From assembly GCF_036699995.1 (NCBI RefSeq), contig NZ_CP144906.1, positions 5,033,001 to 5,097,000 of the forward strand: a stretch of DNA of 64,000 nucleotides, read 5' to 3'. This stretch comes from Clostridium beijerinckii. Its GTDB lineage: Bacteria > Bacillota > Clostridia > Clostridiales > Clostridiaceae. Every line of letters begins with the position of its first letter. The stretch's first letter is position 1. The position numbers were made by a program, and so were the translations under genes. Below the pieces are notes generated by a model that saw nothing but the letters and a program-made list of their open reading frames with translations, had not been told where the DNA came from and ran no database searches. Below, piece after piece: positions 9,734 through 19,114 of this stretch.

Positions 9734-10210
9734 ATGTTTAATTTTTTTAAAAAACCATTAACTATAATTGCTCCTATTTCAGGAAGAACTATAGATCTAA
9801 GCGAAGTTCCTGATCCAGTATTTGCAGACAAAATGGCGGGTGATGGAATCGCAATTAATTCTACTGGTGATATAGTTGTTGCACCTTGTGACGGTACTAT
9901 ATCATTAATAATGGATAGTGGACACGCTTTTGCAATAACCACTAGTAATAGAATTGAATTATTAGTTCATGTAGGCTTAGAAACTGTTTCATTAAATGGT
10001 GAAGGATTTGAAATCTTAAAATCTGTTAATACTAAAGTAACTGCTGGTACACCTATTTTAAAACTGGACAGATCATTTATTGAGTCAAAAGGCATATCAC
10101 TAATAACACCAGTCTTAGTAGCTAACCCTGATAAATTAAAAGAATTAAATCCAATTCTTAATAAAGAAGTTTGTCATGGTAAAGATATAGTTATGGAATG
10201 CAAATTGTAA
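9734..10210 (+). CDS. PTS EIIA, glucose family (Crr-like)
   Basis: 158-residue cytoplasmic phosphocarrier that passes phosphate from HPr to EIIB domains. Phosphorylated His79 lies in LLVHVGLET and the supporting His64 in DSGHAF, the same pair as His90/His75 of the E. coli protein. It is separate from and divergent to the EIICB gene, whose product lacks EIIA, so it is the obvious partner and may also serve other glucose-family permeases. The ATG is unusual in having no Shine-Dalgarno sequence; an in-frame stop at 9716-9718 rules out a longer start. A bidirectional terminator follows. Confidence 0.93.
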   Translation: MFNFFKKPLTIIAPISGRTIDLSEVPDPVFADKMAGDGIAINSTGDIVVAPCDGTISLIMDSGHAFAITTSNRIELLVHVGLETVSLNGEGFEILKSVNTKVTAGTPILKLDRSFIESKGISLITPVLVANPDKLKELNPILNKEVCHGKDIVMECKL

Positions 10211-10261
10211 AAAACATCAAATCAAAAAACTTTATATTATGGTTATAAATCAGCTATAAGT

Positions 10262-10287
10262 AAAAAAATCCCTATTGGGATTTTTTT
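10262..10287. terminator. Bidirectional terminator between EIIA and prfC
   Basis: AAAAAATCCC (10263-10272), loop TATT, GGGATTTTTT (10277-10286). T-runs lie on both strands, so it can end both the EIIA message and the convergent prfC message. Confidence 0.88.
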
Positions 10288-10328
10288 ATTTATAATTTAT
10301 TTTTTATTAGATTGTATTCATCTAATTA

Positions 10329-11924
10329 TTATTCTTCACTTTTTCCTACACCAGATAAGATTATTCCCTTATTATGTTCTAGCGCCCAGCTTATACCCCA
10401 GTCATTTTGGAATATAAGAAGATTTCTATCCTTAAAATCTTTAACCTTCTTAGTATCGGAAGTTAAGTTTAATGAATCCATGTTAACATCTTTATTTTCA
10501 ATCCACCTTACATATCTGTAATCTAATCTATCCATTTTAACATCAACATTATATTCACTATTTAATCTGTATTCCAATACTTCAAATTGAAGCACACCAA
10601 CAACTCCAACTATGATTTCTTCCATACCAATATGAATTTCCTTAAATACTTGAATTGCTCCTTCTTGGGCGATTTGAGAAACACCTTTTATAAATTGTTT
10701 TCTCTTCATAGTATCTACTGGTCTTACTCTTGCAAAATGTTCTGGTGCAAAGGTTGGAATTCCTTCAAATTTAAATTTCTTTGATGGTGCACATAGTGTA
10801 TCTCCAATTGAAAATATACCTGGATCAAATACACCGATTATATCTCCTGCATAAGCTTCTTCAACAATTTCTCTATCTTGAGCCATAAATTGTTGTGGTT
10901 GAGCTAATTTAATCTTCTTTCCACCTTGCATGTGGTATACATCTTCACCTTTATTAAATTTACCTGAACAAATTCTCATAAATGCGATTCTATCTCTATG
11001 AGCCTTATTCATATTTGCTTGAATTTTAAATACAAAAGCAGAGAACTTATCATCAAATGGATCAATAGTTCCACCACTTGAATTTCTAGCAAGTGGTGAT
11101 GTAGTCATTTCTAAGAAATGTTCCAAGAATGGTTCCACACCAAAGTTAGTTAATGCTGATCCAAAAAATACTGGTGTTAATTCTCCACGACGTACAACAT
11201 CTAAATCTAATTCATCTCCAGCAATATCTAAAAGCTCAATATCTTCCATTAATTTATCGTGAAGAGCATCTCCCAATATTTCTCTAAACTTAGGATCATC
11301 TGGTGAACCTTCTATTGCTTCAACTTCATTTTGACCGTGATTTCCACCATTGAAAGCTATAATTCTGTTATTGTCTCTTTCATATACTCCTTTGAATTCC
11401 TTACCGGAACCAATTGGCCAATTCATTGGATAAGTTTTAATTCCAAGTTCATTTTCAATATCATCTAATAATTGGAATGGATCTTTAGCCTCTCTATCCA
11501 TCTTATTTATAAATGTGAAAATTGGCATTTCTCTTAAAGAAGCAACGTGGAATAACTTTCTTGTTTGATCTTCTATACCCTTAGCAGCATCTACAACCAT
11601 AACTGCTGAGTCTGCAGCCATAAGAGTTCTATATGTATCTTCTGAGAAGTCTTGGTGACCTGGAGTATCTAATATGTTAATACAGTGATTATTATAGTTA
11701 AATTGCATAACTGAAGAAGTAACTGAGATACCTCTTTGCTTTTCGATTTCCATCCAGTCAGAAACTGCATGCTTAGATGCCTTTCTGGCTTTAACAGAAC
11801 CTGCAAGTCTAATAGCTCCTCCATATAATAAAAACTTTTCTGTAAGTGTAGTTTTACCTGCATCAGGGTGAGATATAATTGCAAAGGTTCTTCTTTTCTC
11901 TATTTCTTTTATATAATCAGCCAA
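10329..11924 (-). CDS. prfC: Peptide chain release factor 3
   Basis: Translational GTPase that removes RF1/RF2 from the ribosome after termination. At 531 residues it has the normal family length. Seen: P-loop SHPDAGKTT (18-26), the RGISVTSSV switch region, DTPGHQDF (86-93) and the guanine-specificity motif NKMDRE, followed by EF-Tu-like domain 2 and the RF3 C-terminal domain. The start codon is TTG at 11922-11924, preceded by AGGAGG at good distance; the next residues ADYIKEIEKRRTFAIISHP match the usual N-terminus, so no later start is needed. It is a single-gene unit, unrelated to its sugar-metabolism neighbours. Confidence 0.96.
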   Translation of the reverse strand: MADYIKEIEKRRTFAIISHPDAGKTTLTEKFLLYGGAIRLAGSVKARKASKHAVSDWMEIEKQRGISVTSSVMQFNYNNHCINILDTPGHQDFSEDTYRTLMAADSAVMVVDAAKGIEDQTRKLFHVASLREMPIFTFINKMDREAKDPFQLLDDIENELGIKTYPMNWPIGSGKEFKGVYERDNNRIIAFNGGNHGQNEVEAIEGSPDDPKFREILGDALHDKLMEDIELLDIAGDELDLDVVRRGELTPVFFGSALTNFGVEPFLEHFLEMTTSPLARNSSGGTIDPFDDKFSAFVFKIQANMNKAHRDRIAFMRICSGKFNKGEDVYHMQGGKKIKLAQPQQFMAQDREIVEEAYAGDIIGVFDPGIFSIGDTLCAPSKKFKFEGIPTFAPEHFARVRPVDTMKRKQFIKGVSQIAQEGAIQVFKEIHIGMEEIIVGVVGVLQFEVLEYRLNSEYNVDVKMDRLDYRYVRWIENKDVNMDSLNLTSDTKKVKDFKDRNLLIFQNDWGISWALEHNKGIILSGVGKSEE

Positions 11925-12376
11925 CGCTAAATCCTCCTAAATTTTATATATCATTATTTTAAAATGATAAAACCTATATAGCTTTATTTAAAATTTATAA
12001 CTTCATTTATATATACTTATACTACTTCATTATTAACTAAATTATTATATCATATGAAATATATTATGTACACTTTATGCAGTATATTTACTTGAGCCTG
12101 TCCTTTATTAATGCCAGATAAACTAATCTGTTAAATAAGATTAATTATAAAAACAAAAAGTAAATAGTAACAAAAATTTAATTATTTGTTTAGATTAAAT
12201 TTATATTTTCATAACATTTTTGTCACTTTTTTACTATATAATGATTTAATGGAACATAAACTAAATCATATTATATTAGTTTCTGTTAGTTTCAAAACTT
12301 TTAGATGAAATTATAAGTTTTGTTAACAAATTTTATTTTTATATTAAATTTTTAATTATTAGGGAGGAAAAAAATT
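11925..12376. other. Divergent gap between prfC and the first CWB gene
   Basis: 452 AT-rich bases. A TATAAT box at 12237-12242 is the likely -10 of the downstream gene. The leader holds tandem TTAGTTTC octamers (12276-12283 and 12286-12293) and a perfect 8-bp inverted repeat CAAAACTT/AAGTTTTG (12293-12300 / 12315-12322) before GGGAGG. No gene is seen. Confidence 0.45.
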
Positions 12377-14257
12377 ATGTTTAAAAGAGCAACCAAAATT
12401 ACATCTTTATTAGTGGCAGCTGCTTCAGTTATGTCTTTAGTTCCTGCATATGCTGCAGATGTAAAGAAAATTGATTCAGATGATGGCACTGTATATAATG
12501 CAGTAGCTTACAAAGATGGTAAGTTCTTTGTGGATGGAGAAATTAATGATGACGAAGAAGCTTATTATGTATCTAATGGAAAGTTTAATAAATTAGAAGA
12601 TGTAGATTCAGGAGACGATGCTGATTTATTCGGAGAAAAATATCTTGATATAGACGATGGTGATTACACTGTAGACTTAGATAAAGGTAGTGTAACTGAT
12701 GATGATACCAAAGGTGATATAGCCGACGATGCTGCCGGAGATTTAAGAAAAAAAATTAAGGACGATACTGATGACAGATATGATGAAGACTTTGCAAAAA
12801 ACATGATAGACGAAAATAAAGATGATACTGAAGATTTAACTAAATTAAATATACTTCCAGGCGCTAAATATAAATCTCCTTGGTATTATACACAGTATAA
12901 AGCAGCAGATAAGGCTGTGAATGATAATGTTAATGGATTAAAAGGAACAGATGCATCAAAACAATTTTTTAATGTTTATACTGACACAAAAGGTGGCTAC
13001 ATTGATGCTGACTATAACTTAGGAAAAGTTAAGGTTACAACCACTGCTAGTGGTGCATCACCTAAAACAGAAACAATAGAAAATACTAATGATAAATACG
13101 ATGCTGCTGGTAAGGATGATGCACTAACTGCAAGTGTTTCCCAAGATAAAATATTGACACAAGATGATGATTATATTTATAGACTTGCAACTATAAAAGT
13201 AAATGTAACTACTGGTGCTGGTGTTACTGCTAGAATAAGTGAAATAAATGGTGTTGAACTTAACCCAACAAACCCAAACGACAAACCACAAATATTTAAA
13301 GTTGAAAATGATGGAAGAACTGTATCATTCAAGGCTATTCAAAAAATATCCAAGGCTCAAGACTCTGATGATGTTGATGGAGCTAAATATGCAAAAACTG
13401 TAACTACTTATGCACTTTCTGATGAAGATGGTAAAAACCTAGATGCTAAAGACTTATTCCTAAATACTGATGGCACTATCAATGAAGATACTAAATTTAC
13501 TGTAGCTAACGGAAAACTTATAGCCTACAATACAGAAATGAATGAGTATAAAAAAGTTGTTGTCAGAGCATATTCATTAAAAACAAAAGGTGGATACTAC
13601 TACGCCGACGAAGAAGATGAAAGTAAAGAAGATTGTGAAGTAAGTTCTCAAGATGATAAGACATCAGCTGTTCAAACAGACGTTGATGGAAACCTATGGA
13701 GATTAGATGGTGGATATATCTATAAATTTGATAATACAGATGATTGGGACAAAGTTTACAAAGTCGATGGATCTTTTGATGAGCTTTCAGTCTATGATAA
13801 AGACAATATAGCTGCTTGGAGTGAAGATGATGATGTTTATTCATTAATAGGAGGAAAATCTTCTGATGATAATAACACTAATCCTCCAACTACAACTGCA
13901 GGATGGGTACAAGCTGCTGATGGAACTTGGACTTATAATAAAGAAGATGGAACTAAGGCTACTGGCTGGTTAAACTTAAATGGAGTTTGGTATTATTTAA
14001 ACACTGATGGTGTTATGGCTACTGGTTGGTTAAACTTAAATGGAGTTTGGTATTACTTAAATCCATCAGGAGCTATGGCTACTAGCTGGTTAAACTTAAA
14101 TGGAACTTGGTACTATTTAAATTCATCAGGAGCTATGGCTACTGGTTGGTTAAATGATAATGGAACTTGGTATTATTTAAATTCATCAGGGGCTATGTTA
14201 TATAACACAACTGTTGATGGTTATGTATTAGGCTCTAATGGAGCTTGGATTAGATAG
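12377..14257 (+). CDS. Secreted CWB-repeat protein, family A (paralogue 1)
   Basis: 626-residue exported protein. Signal peptide 1-27 ends PAYAA. Residues about 28-495 form a long acidic region that I cannot assign to a known domain: an N-terminal block (KIDSDDGTVYNAVAYKDGKF), a middle block (IDADYNLGKVKVTTT), a block around QKISKAQ..VDGAKYAKTVTTYAL, and a C-terminal block GNLWRLDGGYIYKFDN..VYDKDNI.AW. After a short Thr/Pro linker come about five 20-residue CWB repeats (GWLNLNGTWYYLNSSGAMAT) and a cap NTTVDGYVLGSNGAWIR. The repeats should hold the protein on choline-bearing or glucan polymers at the cell surface; the role of the acidic region is unknown. Four paralogues lie in this window (14788, 16894, 33423, 55441). 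GGGAGG precedes the ATG and a long terminator follows. Confidence 0.88.
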   Translation: MFKRATKITSLLVAAASVMSLVPAYAADVKKIDSDDGTVYNAVAYKDGKFFVDGEINDDEEAYYVSNGKFNKLEDVDSGDDADLFGEKYLDIDDGDYTVDLDKGSVTDDDTKGDIADDAAGDLRKKIKDDTDDRYDEDFAKNMIDENKDDTEDLTKLNILPGAKYKSPWYYTQYKAADKAVNDNVNGLKGTDASKQFFNVYTDTKGGYIDADYNLGKVKVTTTASGASPKTETIENTNDKYDAAGKDDALTASVSQDKILTQDDDYIYRLATIKVNVTTGAGVTARISEINGVELNPTNPNDKPQIFKVENDGRTVSFKAIQKISKAQDSDDVDGAKYAKTVTTYALSDEDGKNLDAKDLFLNTDGTINEDTKFTVANGKLIAYNTEMNEYKKVVVRAYSLKTKGGYYYADEEDESKEDCEVSSQDDKTSAVQTDVDGNLWRLDGGYIYKFDNTDDWDKVYKVDGSFDELSVYDKDNIAAWSEDDDVYSLIGGKSSDDNNTNPPTTTAGWVQAADGTWTYNKEDGTKATGWLNLNGVWYYLNTDGVMATGWLNLNGVWYYLNPSGAMATSWLNLNGTWYYLNSSGAMATGWLNDNGTWYYLNSSGAMLYNTTVDGYVLGSNGAWIR

Positions 14258-14286
14258 TTTTAATCTAATTATTCCTTTATAAAAGG

Positions 14287-14358
14287 ACAAGGTTTTCTAT
14301 ACTGTCGTTTATATACATCCTTATCTAAACGATGGTATAGCTTACCTTGTTATTTTTT
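14287..14358 (+). terminator. Long terminator of the first family A gene
   Basis: Stem built of ACAAGGT/ACCTTGT, CTATAC/GTATAG and TCGTTT/AAACGA pairs between 14287 and 14350, followed by TATTTTTT. Confidence 0.88.
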
Positions 14359-14787
14359 ATGCTATAAACAATAATATTTCTATATCTAAATTGATCCCTA
14401 ACTGCATATATTTCATACTTCTCTAATTTTTCTATTCCTATATAACACTATTTTCACCTTAAATTCTTTATTGATCTCAGAACTTCATAACCTATTCTAT
14501 ATTTCTAATTAATTATCATTTATAAACTCACACTAGATTTTATATACAGATATCACGTCAAGCCAAAGTAAAAGTTACCTAATAATACTTAAAGGAATGT
14601 ATATTATATTAAAATACGAATCATCATTACCCTTAATTTTCTTATAATTTTGATATTTTTCCAAAAAGAGTACCAAAATTTTCACATATATTTTGTATAA
14701 TATAGCGAAAAAGTTAAATATCACTTTTAATTTCGAAAAAATAAAAAAATATTTAAATAAAATATTATATAAAATGGAGGATAAATT
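14359..14787. other. Intergenic region before the second family A gene
   Basis: After the terminator, about 310 AT-rich bases show nothing I can interpret. A promoter candidate lies at 14671-14701 and a TGGAGG ribosome binding site just before the ATG at 14788. Confidence 0.4.
14671..14701 (+). promoter_or_regulatory. Candidate promoter of the second family A gene
   Basis: TATAAT (14696-14701) with TACCAA (14671-14676) 19 bases upstream. The same TACCAA word lies 18 bases upstream of TATATT before the third family A gene (16729-16758), embedded in similar AAAAAG..GTACCAA sequence, which suggests a shared promoter type. Confidence 0.4.
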
Positions 14788-16578
14788 ATGCTAAAAAGAT
14801 TAACTAATGCAACATCACTACTAGTAGCTGCAGCTGCTATTATTTCAATAGTGCCTGCTCATGCGGCTGATTATAAAAAAATCGACTCACAAGAAGGTAC
14901 TATATACAGCGCAACAGCATACAAAGATGGTAAATTTTATATTGATGGAGAAATTAATAACAAGGATGAAGCTGCTTACTACTTAGCAAACGGTAAATAC
15001 AATAATCTATCAGATATTGATAGTGGATCCTCTTCTGAAATCTACGGTTCTAAATATGTGAACGTAGAAAATGGTGATTATTTCATTAATTTAGATAACG
15101 GTTCTGTAACTGATGAATCTATAAAAGAAAATGCAGAAGATGATGCCGCTTCAACCCTAAGAAAGAATCTGAAAAAAGATAACGATGGAAGATTCAATAA
15201 AGCTGAAGCCGAAACAATCCAAAAATTAACGAATGCAGAGCTTCCAGGGAATAAATTTTCAGATCCATGGTATAAATTTGAATATTCAAAAGACAATTCA
15301 ACAAATGGGGCAATTACTAAATTAAATGTATATACTGATACTCAAGGGAACTACATTGATGCTGATTATAATTTAGGATCACTAAAAGTAACTACAGTTG
15401 CATCTTCATCTACATCCAAAACAATAACTGTAGCTAACACAGACGATACTTATGATGCTGATGGCACTAATTCTATTACAGGAAAAGATAAAATATCAGC
15501 AAGCGTTGATACTTCTACAGGAAAAATCATTGGACAAGATAGTAGCTATATTTATAGAACAGCCAAAATTACTGTGAATGCTGCTAATGGAGCTAAAATA
15601 ACTAAAATAAATGGAATGGATGTTACTGTTGATAACGGGCATACATTTACTGTAAACAATAGCACATTGGGTTCTGGCACTAGTACAGTAAGTTTCAATG
15701 TAATTCAAAAGATATCAAAATCACAAGCTTCAGGTAACATTGATGGAGCTAAGTACGCTAAATCAGTAACAACTTATGTTATTTCTGATAAGGACGGAAA
15801 AAATGAGTCTTTTTCCTATGATAAGTATACTATTGCTAACGGGAAATTAGTCGGATATACAGCTAATAGTTCAAATTTAAAAGTTAGAACAGCAACATTA
15901 ACGTCAAAAAATGGATATTATTATGTTGATTTAGCTGATGAATCAAGTGAAGATGTTAAAGTAAATGGTTCTAAAAGTGCTGTTGATACAGATGTAAGCG
16001 GAAACCTTTGGAGATTAGACGCCGGATATATCTATAAGTGGGATAATAATGAAGACTGGACAAAAGTGTATAAGGTAGATGGTTCTTTTGATCAAATGTC
16101 AGTTTACGATGATAATAATATCGTAACTTGGAATAAGAATAATGAAGTTTATTCGGTAATAGGTGGAAAAGAGACAATTCCAACAACCCCAGCTGAACCA
16201 ACAACTCCTGTAGTAAACAAAGGATGGGTTAAGACTGATGCAGGATGGACTTTCTACAACACTAATGGAACTCAATTAAAAGGACAATGGGTTAATGATT
16301 CCGGAACTTGGTACTATATTAAAGCAGATGGTATCATGGCTACTGGCTGGCTCAAAGATGGATCAACTTGGTATTTCTTAACTGGGTCAGGTGCCATGAA
16401 AACTGGCTGGTTGAATGATAATGGAACTTGGTATTACTTACAATCATCAGGTGCTATAAAGACTGGTTGGTTAAATGATAATGGAACTTGGTACTATCTA
16501 AGCGCATCAGGTTCAATGTTATCTAACACAATTGTTGATGGATATAAATTAAATGCTTCAGGCGCTTGGATTAGATAG
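14788..16578 (+). CDS. Secreted CWB-repeat protein, family A (paralogue 2)
   Basis: 596-residue paralogue of the preceding gene. The signal peptide (TSLLVAAAAIISIVPAHAA) is nearly identical to that of the inverted copy at 33423, its closest relative here. The unassigned acidic region (about 28-470) keeps all family blocks: SQEGTIYSATAYKDGKFYID, YIDADYNLGSLKVTT, QKISKSQASGNIDGAKYAK and GNLWRLDAGYIYKWDN. It is followed by a TTPAEPTTPVV linker, about five CWB repeats whose first units include GWTFYNTNGTQ, and the cap NTIVDGYKLNASGAWIR. The start ATG has TGGAGG. It has its own candidate promoter and terminator, so the tandem copies are separate transcription units. The role is surface attachment plus an unknown activity. 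Confidence 0.87.
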   Translation: MLKRLTNATSLLVAAAAIISIVPAHAADYKKIDSQEGTIYSATAYKDGKFYIDGEINNKDEAAYYLANGKYNNLSDIDSGSSSEIYGSKYVNVENGDYFINLDNGSVTDESIKENAEDDAASTLRKNLKKDNDGRFNKAEAETIQKLTNAELPGNKFSDPWYKFEYSKDNSTNGAITKLNVYTDTQGNYIDADYNLGSLKVTTVASSSTSKTITVANTDDTYDADGTNSITGKDKISASVDTSTGKIIGQDSSYIYRTAKITVNAANGAKITKINGMDVTVDNGHTFTVNNSTLGSGTSTVSFNVIQKISKSQASGNIDGAKYAKSVTTYVISDKDGKNESFSYDKYTIANGKLVGYTANSSNLKVRTATLTSKNGYYYVDLADESSEDVKVNGSKSAVDTDVSGNLWRLDAGYIYKWDNNEDWTKVYKVDGSFDQMSVYDDNNIVTWNKNNEVYSVIGGKETIPTTPAEPTTPVVNKGWVKTDAGWTFYNTNGTQLKGQWVNDSGTWYYIKADGIMATGWLKDGSTWYFLTGSGAMKTGWLNDNGTWYYLQSSGAIKTGWLNDNGTWYYLSASGSMLSNTIVDGYKLNASGAWIR

Positions 16579-16595
16579 AGGATATCTTAATAATT

Positions 16596-16636
16596 GGGCT
16601 ATATCAAAATCTATTTGGTATAGCTCTTCTTTCATT
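16596..16636 (+). terminator. Terminator of the second family A gene
   Basis: GGGCTATATCAAA (16596-16608) pairs with TTTGGTATAGCTC (16614-16626) using G-U pairs, followed by TTCTTTCATT. Confidence 0.65.
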
Positions 16637-16669
16637 CGATATTCAGATCTTATTTATAAAATCAACCTC

Positions 16670-16708
16670 CTTAAGATTTTCTTAAGACACGTTAAGAAAA
16701 TCTTAAGA
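16670..16708. promoter_or_regulatory. Four phased TTAAGA repeats forming a 16-bp inverted repeat
   Basis: TTAAGA occurs at 16671, 16682, 16692 and 16703 in the same direction, spaced 11, 10 and 11 bases, one helical turn each. The same stretch is a perfect inverted repeat: CTTAAGATTTTCTTAA (16670-16685), 6-base centre, TTAAGAAAATCTTAAG (16692-16707). It sits about 45 bases upstream of the candidate -10 of the third family A gene. Repeats spaced 11 bases are typical of PhoP/OmpR-type response-regulator boxes; a regulator site is inferred. Confidence 0.55.
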
Positions 16709-16728
16709 AAATTTACCACTTAAAAAAG

Positions 16729-16758
16729 TACCAAGTACTGTTTAAAGAGTTGTATATT
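16729..16758 (+). promoter_or_regulatory. Candidate promoter of the third family A gene
   Basis: TATATT (16753-16758) with TACCAA (16729-16734) 18 bases upstream, matching the arrangement before the second family A gene. The -35 word is far from TTGACA, so an activator bound at the TTAAGA repeats just upstream may be required (inference). Confidence 0.4.
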
Positions 16759-16893
16759 ATAGTGAATGACAAAATCTTACCTGTATATTAATAATATTAC
16801 ATTTAATTGATTATTCATTCATAACTATTAGCTAAATATTTTAATTAGCTTAAATACTATTAAATTTTATTTTCATAAGAGGAGGACAATATT

Positions 16894-18843
16894 ATGATAA
16901 GAGGAATGGGAAAGGTAACATCACTATTAGTAGCAGCAGCAACAGTTGCTTCATTAGTACCTTTTAGTGGCGTTAATGCTGCTGAGATAAAAAGAATTAG
17001 CGCTGATGATGGGACTATCTATAATGCAATAGCATATAAGGATGGTAGAGCTTATATTGATGGGGAAATCAATGATGATGAAGAAGCTTACTATTTAGCT
17101 AACGGTAAATTTAATAAATTGGAAGATGTTGATTCAGGAGATGACGCAGTTCTATTTGGAGAAAAATATTTAGATATATCAGACGGAGACTACACTGTTG
17201 ATTTAGATAAGGGTACTGTAACTGATGACGACATTAAAGGTGATACCGAAGATGATGCAGCTGCTGCTTTAAGAAAAAAAATAAAAGATGATACAGATGA
17301 TAGATATAACGAAACTGAAGCAAATACTATTAAAGATTCAAATCATGGTGACCTATTCGATTTAATTCCAGGAGCAAAGTATAATAAAGTTTGGTATTAT
17401 ACACAATATAAAGCCGCTCAAAAATCTATAGATAAAAATGTTAATGGATTAAATGGATTGGATGCAGCCCATCAAATATTTAATGTATTTACTGACGAAA
17501 AAGGTAATTACATTGATGCGGACTATAACTTAGGTAAAGTTAAGGTTACAACAACTGCTTCAAGTGCTTCAGGTACTACATTAACAAAGACAGATACAAT
17601 AGAGAACACAAACGACGCTTACGATGCAGCTGATGGAATTATTAATGGAACTAATATTAGTGGATCTGATAAATTAAGTGCAAGTGTTGTTCAAGATAGA
17701 GTATTGGCACAAGATAAAGATTATATATATAGACTTGCAACTGTAAAGGTAACTATTACTACTGGTGCGGCTGCCACAATTAGTGAAATAAATGGTGTTA
17801 AAATTGATCCAAATAATAGCAATGATATATTTAAAGTTGAAAACAACGGACAAGTTGTATCTTTCAAAGCTATTCAAAAAATTTCAAAAACTCAAGCTTC
17901 TGGTGATGTTGATGACGCTAAATATGCTAAAACTGTAACTACTTACGCACTTTCTGATAAAGATGGTAAAAAGTTAGATGCTGAGGAATTATTTATAAAT
18001 ACTTCAGGTAATATAGTTACTACAACTAACTATACTGTAGCTGGAGGAAAACTTATAGCTTACAATTCTGAAATTAATAATAATGATAAAGTTACTGTTA
18101 GAGCTTATACATTAAAATCAAGCAGCGGATTCTATTACGCTGATGAGGAAGATCAAAGCAAAGAAGATTGTGAAAACAGCAAAAACCAAGGTGCTGCTGT
18201 TCAAACAGATGTTGACGGAAATCTTTGGAGATTAGATGGTGGATATATCTACAAATTTGATAATACTGATGATTGGGACAAAGTATACAGAGTAGACGGA
18301 TCATTTGATGAATTCTCAGTTTATGATAAAGATAATATCGTTGCTTGGAGCCAAGACGATGATGTATATTCAATAATTGGTGGAAAACAGTCTAATAGTG
18401 ATCCTGATGATACTCCAGTAGTAAAAACAGGATGGGTGCAAGCTACTGATGGAACTTGGACTTATAATAAAGAAGATGGAACTAAAGCTACTGGTTGGTT
18501 AAACCTAAACGGAACTTGGTACTATTTAAAAGCTGATGGTGTTATGGCTACTGGCTGGTTAAACTTAAATGGAACTTGGTACTACTTGAATTCGTCAGGT
18601 GCTATGGCTACTGGTTGGTTGAATTTAAATGGAACTTGGTACTATTTAAATCAATCGGGTGCTATGGCTACTGGCTGGGCTAACGTTAATGGTACTTGGT
18701 ATTTCTTAAACGGTTCTGGTGCTATGCAAACTGGCTGGTTAAATGATAATGGAACTTGGTACTATCTATATTCAAATGGTGCTATGGCCGCTAATACAGT
18801 AATTAACGGATATAGATTATCTGCAAGCGGTGCTTGGGTATAA
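16894..18843 (+). CDS. Secreted CWB-repeat protein, family A (paralogue 3)
   Basis: 649 residues, most similar to paralogue 1: long stretches such as DDEEAYYLANGKFNKLEDVD and LRKKIKDDTDDRYNE are shared with small changes. The signal peptide ends GVNAA (about 30). The acidic family region runs to about 500, ending GNLWRLDGGYIYKFDN..DDDVYSIIGGK, and is followed by six to seven CWB repeats and the cap NTVINGYRLSASGAWV, which ends without the Arg or Lys of its paralogues. GAGGAGG precedes the ATG. Upstream lie the phased TTAAGA repeats and a candidate promoter, so its regulation probably differs from its tandem neighbours. A terminator follows at 18936. Confidence 0.87.
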   Translation: MIRGMGKVTSLLVAAATVASLVPFSGVNAAEIKRISADDGTIYNAIAYKDGRAYIDGEINDDEEAYYLANGKFNKLEDVDSGDDAVLFGEKYLDISDGDYTVDLDKGTVTDDDIKGDTEDDAAAALRKKIKDDTDDRYNETEANTIKDSNHGDLFDLIPGAKYNKVWYYTQYKAAQKSIDKNVNGLNGLDAAHQIFNVFTDEKGNYIDADYNLGKVKVTTTASSASGTTLTKTDTIENTNDAYDAADGIINGTNISGSDKLSASVVQDRVLAQDKDYIYRLATVKVTITTGAAATISEINGVKIDPNNSNDIFKVENNGQVVSFKAIQKISKTQASGDVDDAKYAKTVTTYALSDKDGKKLDAEELFINTSGNIVTTTNYTVAGGKLIAYNSEINNNDKVTVRAYTLKSSSGFYYADEEDQSKEDCENSKNQGAAVQTDVDGNLWRLDGGYIYKFDNTDDWDKVYRVDGSFDEFSVYDKDNIVAWSQDDDVYSIIGGKQSNSDPDDTPVVKTGWVQATDGTWTYNKEDGTKATGWLNLNGTWYYLKADGVMATGWLNLNGTWYYLNSSGAMATGWLNLNGTWYYLNQSGAMATGWANVNGTWYFLNGSGAMQTGWLNDNGTWYYLYSNGAMAANTVINGYRLSASGAWV

Positions 18844-18935
18844 ATTATCAGATATAAACTATACGCTTAATAATATACGTAATATATTAACCTAAATAAT
18901 ATGCTCTTTTAAACCTCTCCTAGGTTTACTATAAC

Positions 18936-18985
18936 AAGGCTGTCTCAAAAGAAATAGATACTTTTGGAGACAGCCTTACATTTTA
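18936..18985 (+). terminator. Terminator of the third family A gene
   Basis: AAGGCTGTCTC-AAAAG (18936-18951) pairs with CTTTTGGAGACAGCCTT (18961-18977) with one bulged base, followed by ACATTTTAAT. The T-tract is modest, but the stem is 16 bp. Confidence 0.7.
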
Positions 18986-19114
18986 ATATAACAGGATTCA
19001 AATTCTAAATCTAATATAATTTCGTTTACATAAAAGTAAATATAATCTTTAAATTATTGATCATAGTTATTTTGGAGGTTACCCTAAATTATAATTTCCT
19101 AATATTAAAAACTT

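Noticed and set aside
18936..18977. Long inverted repeat with GGCTGTCTC ends as an insertion-sequence end
   Set aside because: Position directly after a gene and hairpin geometry fit a terminator; no transposase or second end found.
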